A stretch of DNA of 64,000 nt from Candidatus Babeliales bacterium (GTDB lineage Bacteria > Babelota > Babeliae > Babelales > RVW-14). Within the stretch, counting starts at the first letter, position 1. Each line of letters begins with the position of its first letter. The stretch lies in contig JAIEPG010000002.1 of the NCBI GenBank assembly GCA_019749895.1, positions 321,750-385,749 on the forward strand. The letters run 5' to 3'. Below the pieces are notes generated by a model. The model was given only the letters and a program-made list of their open reading frames with translations. It did not search any database and was not told the origin of the DNA. This document shows, piece after piece, positions 57,655 through 64,000 of the stretch. Made by a program: the position numbers and the translations under genes.

Positions 57655-58194
57655 TTTTTGTACTTTCTCTGTGTGTGCCAAAATTTTCTCTGCAGCTTCT
57701 TGCGCTGTTAAATTGGTTACATCGAGTTCCAGTAAATGTGGATGCGAGATGCTGATGAGTTGTTGGTCAAGTCTGGCGCCTTCGGTAGACGTTGATTTGA
57801 AACGCTCTGCGCGTCTTGGCGAGGTGACTCTTTTTATATGCTCTGCCTTTGCGATAGTTAATTTTACTGGAACAAATAAAGATTCTCGTGTATCTGCAAT
57901 TTCCATTACTCGTTCGTAAAGACCGCTATCGGTTTCAAGCAATTCGTTGGTAAGCACATAGTTTTTTTCGAAGTCTACCATAATAAAATCAAATACTGCT
58001 CTTCTGATGCGGCTAATAGCAAACCATGCTGTTGAGGGAATTGGGGTTATTCCGTCAAGATCGATGAGCGACAGAATTGGGTTATTGATTAAATGATTAT
58101 CAATAACTTTATACCCGTGGCGAGCAATATGCTGAGCAATGGTGTATTTTCCAACCCCACCAAGCCCGATAAGATAGATCATAATTGTTTGCAC
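57643..58194 (-). CDS. P-loop nucleoside/nucleotide kinase-like protein
   Basis: 183 residues from a GTG at 58194; AAGGA seven bases upstream selects this over the ATG at 58182. Walker A is GLGGVGKYT at the N-terminus, then a YKVIDNHLIN stretch, and a C-terminal LLELDVTNLTAQEAAEKIL. This is the AAA_17/shikimate-kinase-like fold. The substrate cannot be assigned. It converges with and overlaps the end of the secreted zinc-ribbon gene by 12 bases. Confidence 0.75.
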   Translation of the reverse strand: MQTIMIYLIGLGGVGKYTIAQHIARHGYKVIDNHLINNPILSLIDLDGITPIPSTAWFAISRIRRAVFDFIMVDFEKNYVLTNELLETDSGLYERVMEIADTRESLFVPVKLTIAKAEHIKRVTSPRRAERFKSTSTEGARLDQQLISISHPHLLELDVTNLTAQEAAEKILAHTEKVQKLRK

Positions 58195-58204
58195 TATTAT
58201 TTCC

Positions 58205-59287
58205 TTATAAATTCCGAATCTGTTTTCGATATTTTTTTAGCAGCGAAGCGTTGAGAGTTGTGGCATAAGAATGTTTTTGGTTTGAAAATAAGAAGCGCAA
58301 GCCATGCCCATCTTTTTCAATAGTCAGCAAAATTGACGGTGCGGTTGCGTACTGCGTATCAAGTACGGGAAGTATTATTGGTAAGAAAACAAAAACCGGA
58401 AATGGCTCAATAGCAAGCCGGTTGCTGTAAAGCCAGTTGCCGCTGGCGCCAAACATAAACAAGTCGGCATGCCCTGGTTTTTTCTTGCCGCACAGCAGTT
58501 TGATTTGTATCAATTTATTATGATGCTGAAGTTTGCGGTGTGATTTTTTGCTGGTCGAAAGCCTGTCCAGCTTTTGTATTTTGTCGCCGGTTGAATAAAA
58601 GTTATATACTTTTTTAAAGCAGGGAGCTGCAACGTAGTGTGCTGTTTCCGTTTGAATTGGCGTACCGAGCAACACCAGCTTGTCGATGCTTAAATTTTTT
58701 TTGTGCGTTTCTTCTGCCTGTGCAAGGTTGAGCAGTACGTTGCCGCCGTGGCTGTGGCCAATGAGCAGAAGCTCAACGTTTTCGAATTTCTTTTGTAAGT
58801 TTTCAACTTCTGCCAACAGTTGCAGGTACAGCTTTTCTGCTGCTTGTTGGCGATTGGTTTGGTCTAGTCGCCCGTTCCAGCCGAAGGTGTAGCACGAGCA
58901 TGAGTTTGGCAAAAGTTCGGTAAACATGCTGGCCGCAATGCAGGCTGCTGGTTGATCTACAATTTGGTGCAAGCCCTCTGCGCCGAGTGGTTGGTAGTGG
59001 TAGACTGACTTTGTTTTGAGCTGGTCAAGATACAGCTGGTACCATGATTTGTTGGTGTGCCTGCCGCGTGAAAGAGACTGTTTGAGTGATGAAAACGATG
59101 CGCTAACGTTTGGCAGTGGCAGCATGGTGCCGTGCACAAAAACGACCATGGCGTGGGTGCTGGTGGTTTTTTGATCAGAAGCTTTTGGTGCTTCAATGGC
59201 AATCTTTGGCCGTTTGTTTAAACAGCTGGCGAAAAAAAGCAACACAAGCAGCGCGTAAGCGCTGGTAATTAAGCGTATAATCTTCAT
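58205..59287 (-). CDS. Lipoprotein-like alpha/beta hydrolase (lipase family)
   Basis: 360 residues. The N-terminus has LLVLLFFASC, a lipobox, so it is probably lipid-anchored. MVVFVHGTML is the oxyanion-hole strand, LLLIGHSHGGNVLLNL is the nucleophile elbow (GxSxG), and a later THNAD-like HADLFMFG may give the His. The fold is that of lipases and esterases; the substrate is unknown. It lies 10 bases upstream of the kinase-like gene. Confidence 0.78.
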   Translation of the reverse strand: MKIIRLITSAYALLVLLFFASCLNKRPKIAIEAPKASDQKTTSTHAMVVFVHGTMLPLPNVSASFSSLKQSLSRGRHTNKSWYQLYLDQLKTKSVYHYQPLGAEGLHQIVDQPAACIAASMFTELLPNSCSCYTFGWNGRLDQTNRQQAAEKLYLQLLAEVENLQKKFENVELLLIGHSHGGNVLLNLAQAEETHKKNLSIDKLVLLGTPIQTETAHYVAAPCFKKVYNFYSTGDKIQKLDRLSTSKKSHRKLQHHNKLIQIKLLCGKKKPGHADLFMFGASGNWLYSNRLAIEPFPVFVFLPIILPVLDTQYATAPSILLTIEKDGHGLRFLFSNQKHSYATTLNASLLKKYRKQIRNL

Positions 59288-59410
59288 AAAACCAGCTTAG
59301 CACAGGGCAGGAGCAGATACAAACGGCGATAAATTAGTTACAATAAAGCGAGCTTAGTTTTTAGCCAGTTTGCCCTGCCTGTGCGCCGTAGCCACCTGGG
59401 CGCAGGCGTA

Positions 59411-59427
59411 AGCTTGTCGAAGGGTGA
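59411..59427. repeat. Dispersed repeat, inverted copy
   Basis: AGCTTGTCGAAGGGTGA is the reverse complement of the core found at 39994 and 52517. It lies directly upstream of the next gene, next to a GC-rich stem near 59377-59409. Confidence 0.7.
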
Positions 59428-59436
59428 GGAAAAATC

Positions 59437-60411
59437 ATGGAAATAATTGTAAAAATGAAGTGGGGTTCGCATCTTTTTGGTACTGCCACCCCAACTTCAG
59501 ACATTGACATTAAAGGCATTTACCTGCCTACTGCGCGTGACATTTTGTTGCAGCAGATAAAACCCGTGGTACTTGAACAGCGGGCAAAAAAAGTTGGAGA
59601 GAAAAATTTACCCAGCGATGTGGATTATGAGCTGTACAGCCCACAAAAATATTTAGCATTGCTAGCGCAAGGCCAGTCGGTTGCGCTTGAAATGCTCTTT
59701 GCGCCAGACAGTGCGTTATTGCAGGAGCCACTGCCAGCCTGGCTAGAAATAAAAAAATTAGCGCCACGCATTCTAACAAAAAAATCAGCATCATTTGTTG
59801 GCTATTGTCGCCAGCAGGCAAACAAGTACTGTGTTAAAGGAGTGCGTCTTGGTGCTGCCCGTCGCGTGCTTGAGGTACTTGTGTGCGAAGAAAAAAAACT
59901 TGGTTCTTCTGCGCCGTTGCGGTTGATTCGCGATATTTTGCAAAGCCTGGTTGCTGACAATGATTTTTTGGCACTGGGTGGCGATAGACCTGACCTTGAA
60001 TATTTTGAAGTGACCAACAAGCGCGCATTGCTCAATGCTTCCATCAAGTCGGCTCGGCAAATGGTTGAAAATATTATTGAGGAATATGGTGCGCGGGCAG
60101 CAATGGCTGAACATTGCGATGGGGCTGATTGGAAGGCGCTTTCACACGCGGTGCGTGTTGGCCTGCAGGCGCTTGAGTTTTTGCGTGACCATACCATTAC
60201 CTTTCCATTGAAACGGGCTGAGCACATTGTTGCAATTAAGCAAGGCAAGGTGCCGTTTGAGCAGGTAGTTCAAGAGATTGAGCAGCTGGTGGCTGACGTT
60301 GAAGTAGCCGCACAAAATTCGACTTTGCCAGAAACTTTCGATCAAAAAATAATCGATGATTTTATTGAGCAGCTTTATCTGGAACAAATTAAAAAAGAGC
60401 ATTTCATCTAA
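59437..60411 (+). CDS. Nucleotidyltransferase of the PF10127 (RlaP-like) family
   Basis: 324 residues. The nucleotidyltransferase motif is MKWGSHLFGTATPTSDIDIK near the N-terminus, GS...DxD. VDYELYSPQKYLALLAQGQS and ALEMLF are common to this family, which includes phage T4 RlaP-like proteins that act on RNA ends. The activity of most members has not been tested. It overlaps the convergent next gene by eight bases. Confidence 0.85.
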   Translation: MEIIVKMKWGSHLFGTATPTSDIDIKGIYLPTARDILLQQIKPVVLEQRAKKVGEKNLPSDVDYELYSPQKYLALLAQGQSVALEMLFAPDSALLQEPLPAWLEIKKLAPRILTKKSASFVGYCRQQANKYCVKGVRLGAARRVLEVLVCEEKKLGSSAPLRLIRDILQSLVADNDFLALGGDRPDLEYFEVTNKRALLNASIKSARQMVENIIEEYGARAAMAEHCDGADWKALSHAVRVGLQALEFLRDHTITFPLKRAEHIVAIKQGKVPFEQVVQEIEQLVADVEVAAQNSTLPETFDQKIIDDFIEQLYLEQIKKEHFI

Positions 60412-61441
60412 GATAAACTTCAAAAATCATGATGTTGGTATTAAAAATGTCGCCAATTGGTTCCCAGCCAGATCTTTGCCATGGTGTTTGGCCAGGCCAA
60501 ACGTGAACTTCGCCAATAAACAGATGAGAAATTACTCCTGCCTGTTGATGAGAACCATAAATATTGCGAGCGAGTGTGCCATCGTCGACGTTGAGCGGGA
60601 AGGGGTTAGTTTCTTCGTTAAATGCCGGGAATTCTGCTACCGGAACATTTTGTGCTGGGTACACGGCTGAGTAAAATGCGTTAAGTGTTTCTTTAACGCC
60701 ATTTTCCGGCGCAAGTCCCAAATATTCTTTAAGTTTAGGCAGTGTGGATCGTGCTTCTTGTTTGCCGACCAGTGATGAAACGTACGCATCTTTTTGTGTT
60801 GGATCTGTTAAATAAAGCCGTCCGCGAAAATTTAAGAGACCTTTAATTTTTGTCTGGTCTTCTGGTTTGTACCATTTTTCAATAAATGACAAAAAAAGCT
60901 CGGCATTGTCCGAAGGCTCGATCCATTTTCCGTACGGATAGTTGCCCCATTTGTTAATATCGCACATGTTGGTTTGTCGTTTTCTTATAGCATCAGTTTT
61001 AATTTTGATGGCAACGATCCCGTGTTTTTTTTCTAACCACTCTCGTACTTTATTGAGCACGTTAAGTGAGGCGCGCCAGGCGCAGCCCCAGCCCATGTCT
61101 TCATGAAAATCACCAGCTTTACAGATTTTCAAAAAGACATCATCTTCAAGCGGGCGTGCATTATAGTACGTAAATGGGCCGCCAACTGTTTGGCAATTGT
61201 TTGGATCGAGCTGATTTTCTGGTGCTGGGTGATTTGTTGAATACAGCGCGGTTTGGTTGGTTCGTAAATCCTCGCCATCGAATCGAATGGGTAGTCTTGC
61301 TCCTATCTTTGCCAAGCGTATTGCCAAGGTGCTCAGTTTTGTTTTGAGAACTACAAGAGAGTCGTGCAGGGCCTGCATGCCTATAAGCTGGTGTCCAGTG
61401 CCGGTAAAACACAAAACAAACAGCACAATTTTTTTATTCAC
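60404..61441 (-). CDS. Secreted cysteine-protease-like protein (Atg4/UFSP-type GWGC motif)
   Basis: 345 residues from the GTG at 61441 (MNKKIVLFVLCFTGTGHQLI, a signal peptide). A TTG at 61465 is an alternative, and neither has a strong ribosome site. The motif FHEDMGWGCAWRASLNVLNK near residue 115 matches the catalytic D-x-GWGC-x-x-R context of the eukaryotic Atg4 and UFM1-specific (C54/C78) proteases. A C-terminal HLFIGEVHVWPGQ may give the His, but the DPH triad of UFSP is not evident. In secreted form this would be a host-directed protease or deconjugase (inference). Confidence 0.6.
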   Translation of the reverse strand: MNKKIVLFVLCFTGTGHQLIGMQALHDSLVVLKTKLSTLAIRLAKIGARLPIRFDGEDLRTNQTALYSTNHPAPENQLDPNNCQTVGGPFTYYNARPLEDDVFLKICKAGDFHEDMGWGCAWRASLNVLNKVREWLEKKHGIVAIKIKTDAIRKRQTNMCDINKWGNYPYGKWIEPSDNAELFLSFIEKWYKPEDQTKIKGLLNFRGRLYLTDPTQKDAYVSSLVGKQEARSTLPKLKEYLGLAPENGVKETLNAFYSAVYPAQNVPVAEFPAFNEETNPFPLNVDDGTLARNIYGSHQQAGVISHLFIGEVHVWPGQTPWQRSGWEPIGDIFNTNIMIFEVYLR

Positions 61442-61514
61442 GCTTTTTCTCTGACTTAAAAACAAAATAACGTTCTTGATAAAAACTTTATATAATTTTT
61501 GTCAGCAGTTTCCA

Positions 61515-61892
61515 TTATTTTTTCTTTTGGTTTAATTTTTTAGCGGGAGCTGTGCGCTTTGGTTTTTTGGTCTGCTGTGCTGCATAAAAAGATTTATCAA
61601 TCCACATGGCAAGTTTGGCTGGGTTTTCTAGAATGTCTACGGGCAGTTGCCAGTAGCTCATAATAACCTTCTTGCCCTGCTTGTTTTCATACGAAAAGGG
61701 CTGGGAACCATATTCTTCAAAACGTTTTTCGTCGCCCTTGTCCACTTTAAAAAATAAAACATCGTTGATAATTAGGGCAAAGCAGAGGTCGTTTTTATAA
61801 ATTCCATAGCCGCCAAACATTTTGCGTGCTTTAATGTTGCCGTGTGGCGACAGGGCATCTAAAACATAATCGACAAAACCGTTATTATTCAT
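61515..61892 (-). CDS. TfoX/Sxy N-terminal-domain protein
   Basis: 125 residues. KARKMFGGYGIYKNDLCFAL, VLFFKVDKGDEKRFEEYG and VIMSYWQLPVDILENPA are the family marks. The single domain is common in bacteria and not tied to competence on its own. The C-terminal 20 residues are basic. Cytosolic. Confidence 0.88.
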   Translation of the reverse strand: MNNNGFVDYVLDALSPHGNIKARKMFGGYGIYKNDLCFALIINDVLFFKVDKGDEKRFEEYGSQPFSYENKQGKKVIMSYWQLPVDILENPAKLAMWIDKSFYAAQQTKKPKRTAPAKKLNQKKK

Positions 61893-61999
61893 ACCGCGGA
61901 CCTTTTGACTAATTTAATTTTTCTTTACAACGCACTATAACTCTATACTTTTACTTTTAACACGAACGCTTATAAAAATCACGTTTGAAGGGATAGACC

Positions 62000-62521
62000 A
62001 TGAAGTTTTATGCTTGTTTATTTGCTGTTACCAGCTCGCTTTTTTCTGGCATGTGCCTTGCCAAGCCGTTGGCTGTTGGCGCCAAAGCGCCCGACTTTAC
62101 CTTAAAAAACGATGCGGGTGTTGATTGCTCGTTGCACGATTTTGTGGGTAAAAAGGTTGTTTTGTATTTTTATCCAAAAGATAGCACGCCTGGTTGTACC
62201 AAAGAAGCTTGTTCGTTGAGAAACAGTTACGATGATTTTAAAAAGAATGACATTGTGCTGTTGGGCGTAAGTTATGACTCAGTTTCTTCACACAGAAAAT
62301 TTAAAGAAAAACATAACCTGCCGTTCCCGCTGTTGAGCGATAGCAAGAAAAAAGTGGCCAAAGCGTATGGCGCTGCTTCAACGTGGCTCTTCTTTTTTAC
62401 CGCGCCAATTCCTTCACGCATTACCTTTTTGATTGATGAAAAGGGGGTGATTGTGGCAGTGATTAAAGATGTTGATGTTTCAAATCACGCTAAGGAAGTT
62501 CTGAAGGCGTTTGGAATTTGA
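62000..62521 (+). CDS. Exported peroxiredoxin (BCP/PrxQ type)
   Basis: 173 residues. Signal peptide MKFYACLFAVTSSLFSGMCL. KVVLYFYPKDSTPGCTKEAC carries the peroxidatic Cys and a second Cys five residues on, the PrxQ arrangement. Reduces peroxides with thiol partners. The usual BCP is cytosolic, so this copy protects the envelope. GAAGGGA precedes the ATG. Confidence 0.9.
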   Translation: MKFYACLFAVTSSLFSGMCLAKPLAVGAKAPDFTLKNDAGVDCSLHDFVGKKVVLYFYPKDSTPGCTKEACSLRNSYDDFKKNDIVLLGVSYDSVSSHRKFKEKHNLPFPLLSDSKKKVAKAYGAASTWLFFFTAPIPSRITFLIDEKGVIVAVIKDVDVSNHAKEVLKAFGI

Positions 62522-63668
62522 AATTTACAAAAAAATTATGCTCACTTAACTTTTCTTGTACTTCTTGCAAAAACTCATGTACTTGATCTGGGTTCATAAG
62601 CGAACCTATTTTGCAGGTAAATTCCGCAATTTCTTTTGCAAGATTTTGTTCAGACAATTCAACGATTCCTTGGATACCATTTTTCAGTGCGTTGTAGTAC
62701 ATCATGATTTCTGTCTCTTTGTTTTGGTCGGCATCGAGCGTCCAATCTTTTAAAGACAAGTGTACAAGAGTTTCTACATATTCAATAATTTCTTGTTGGT
62801 GGGAGAGGGCGTACTCTGACATTGCGCTAAAAGTATGAGAAAATAAGAGGTTGATTATTTCGCGGCCTTTTGCAATGACAAATGGTACTCCAAGTTCTTT
62901 TTTACGATCAAAAAATATCTCAAGAACAGCTGTTGCCGAAGGGACGAGTAATAGTTCGATATTTGGCTTCATGGCAAGAGAACGAGCTATTTTTTCGACA
63001 TACGCAATGCCTCTGCCCAAAGAGCCTCTCTTTTTGTGAAATTTGCACCATATGCCCAGAAGTGAAGATAAAACGTCACGAGCGTCACTAAATTTACATG
63101 CTTCTTCAATGAGACGCATGGCATATGCTTCTGCTGCTTCAGGATTGTTTTGAGTTTCGCTCATAAATTCAATAATTTTACCTGCAGAAAAGTGCAAATC
63201 TGGCTCCATATTCCAAGGAACTCTTGGATCTTGGCTGCGAGAAATAAGAGATAAAAAAGCTTCTTTATATGCTGCAAATCTGGCTTCTGAATAAGGAAGT
63301 GTGCCGTGAGCGATGCTGAGTATAAGTATGTTGAGTCCGTCAGTAGCGGGTTGATAATTTTTCTCATGTATGAATTTTTTTACGGCATCAAAGCAGCCAT
63401 CTGCTTGTTCCTGAGAAGTGATAAGTATCTCAATTTCAGATGCCCTTTCAAATATTGAAGGAACGGCGGTAAACTTGCCGCCTTCTAAAAATTGTCTGAA
63501 GGGTTCATATTTTTTTAAAAAGGATATAGTTGATGGACGTACTTCTCCTTCGATCAAAAACTTGCCATTAACAAATGCTCTGGCCAGTGAGTGAAGAGTC
63601 ATGAAATGTTGGTGTGTTGCCAACAGGGCTGTTGCAACCAAGAAAATGCGTGAAAAAAACTTACTCAT
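62490..63668 (-). CDS. Secreted helical protein of unknown function
   Basis: 392 residues from the ATG at 63668, with AAGGAG upstream; the open frame extends 26 codons further without support. Signal peptide MSKFFSRIFLVATALLATHQ. The rest is almost all helical with many AEAYAMRLIEEACKF- and REIINLLFSHTF-type segments, as in helical-repeat solenoids. No family recognised. Its end overlaps the peroxiredoxin end by 32 bases. Confidence 0.7.
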   Translation of the reverse strand: MSKFFSRIFLVATALLATHQHFMTLHSLARAFVNGKFLIEGEVRPSTISFLKKYEPFRQFLEGGKFTAVPSIFERASEIEILITSQEQADGCFDAVKKFIHEKNYQPATDGLNILILSIAHGTLPYSEARFAAYKEAFLSLISRSQDPRVPWNMEPDLHFSAGKIIEFMSETQNNPEAAEAYAMRLIEEACKFSDARDVLSSLLGIWCKFHKKRGSLGRGIAYVEKIARSLAMKPNIELLLVPSATAVLEIFFDRKKELGVPFVIAKGREIINLLFSHTFSAMSEYALSHQQEIIEYVETLVHLSLKDWTLDADQNKETEIMMYYNALKNGIQGIVELSEQNLAKEIAEFTCKIGSLMNPDQVHEFLQEVQEKLSEHNFFVNFKFQTPSELP

Positions 63669-63802
63669 TAAAATCTCCTTTAACCAATTGCTTTGCATAA
63701 TGCGAACAGTTAAGTGGGAGATTACAGCATAATGTTGATGTGTCAAATTACGCTGTCTTGTGCTTTTTCCGTTTCCATAGATTTATCGCTCATAAAATAT
63801 TG

Positions 63803-64000
63803 TTAGCTTTGTTTTTCGGCTTTTTTTATCATCGCAGCCATTTCGATAGGTATCTTTTTTTTGATACCTTTACCCATCAATAATGCCCAAAAAAGCGCCA
63901 AGGGTCCACGTATTTCAGTTTTAAAGGTGACGGTTGATTTGCCGTTTCTTTCAGTTACAAAGTGTGACATAACAAAGCGTGCAAGGGGGACGTTAGCTTC
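63803..64000 (-). CDS. SRPBCC-like protein (partial, C-terminal 65 residues)
   Basis: Open on the minus strand from the window edge to a TAA at 63803-63805. The fragment GKSTVTFKTEIRGPLALFWA followed by LLMGKGIKKKIPIEMAAMIK is typical of the last strand and long C-terminal helix of SRPBCC/polyketide-cyclase-like ligand-binding proteins. The N-terminal part is outside the window. Confidence 0.6.
   Translation of the reverse strand, partial: EANVPLARFVMSHFVTERNGKSTVTFKTEIRGPLALFWALLMGKGIKKKIPIEMAAMIKKAEKQS

Noticed and set aside
1-64000. tRNA, rRNA, tmRNA or CRISPR arrays
   Set aside because: I scanned the gene-free stretches for TPsiC-type motifs, rRNA cores and spaced repeats and saw none. 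A covariance search would be needed to be certain.

Overview
The window looks like a piece of a chromosome from an intracellular, host-dependent bacterium. The best fit is a member of Dependentiae (TM6 / Babeliae) or a similar energy parasite. That placement is inference from gene content: an ATP/ADP translocase, a complete polyamine ABC importer, six signal-peptide-bearing ankyrin proteins, many other secreted proteins of unknown function, and AT-rich DNA with strong Shine-Dalgarno sites. I saw no rRNA, tRNA or CRISPR array.

Layout. 1-6.7 kb: a minus-strand operon of nine short secreted paralogues, with two more distant relatives upstream, that I cannot assign to a known family. 7-16.2 kb: a plus-strand housekeeping block with a His-rich membrane protein, potABCD, two tandem and unusually long signal peptidases I, and metG. 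16.2-25 kb: secreted ankyrin proteins around a secreted vanadium haloperoxidase and an outer-membrane barrel protein. 25-30.3 kb: alkylation repair (tag, ogt), a degenerate peptidase, the ATP/ADP translocase, and a secreted beta-lactamase-fold hydrolase. 30.5-38.5 kb: two AAA-type ATPases (one flanked by direct repeats, one truncated), a pentapeptide-repeat protein, an AAMDC/Mth938 protein, homocysteine methyltransferase, an M50-like protease and a HigBA toxin-antitoxin pair. 39-46.8 kb: three exported, membrane-anchored GNAT acetyltransferases, an AbiE toxin-antitoxin pair, an exported deoxynucleoside kinase, a two-gene zinc-ribbon module, an ATP-cone nuclease and an exported Dps. 47-64 kb: an ABC-2 exporter, a trypsin-like peptidase with a membrane partner, a frameshifted HNH gene, several hydrolases, a second copy of the zinc-ribbon module, and an exported cysteine-protease-like protein with a GWGC motif.

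The recurring theme is export. Families normally found in the cytosol (GNAT, deoxynucleoside kinase, Dps, AAMDC, peroxiredoxin) carry N-terminal signal sequences here, beside two tandem signal peptidases. Together with the translocase and the polyamine importer this suggests a cell that takes energy and metabolites from its host and places many enzymes at the interface. The strongest candidates for undescribed systems are the eleven-gene secreted family, the twice-repeated zinc-ribbon gene pair, the trio of anchored GNATs and the GWGC protease-like protein. Dispersed palindromic repeats of the CCTTCGACAAGCTCAGG type occur between genes and once inside a gene.
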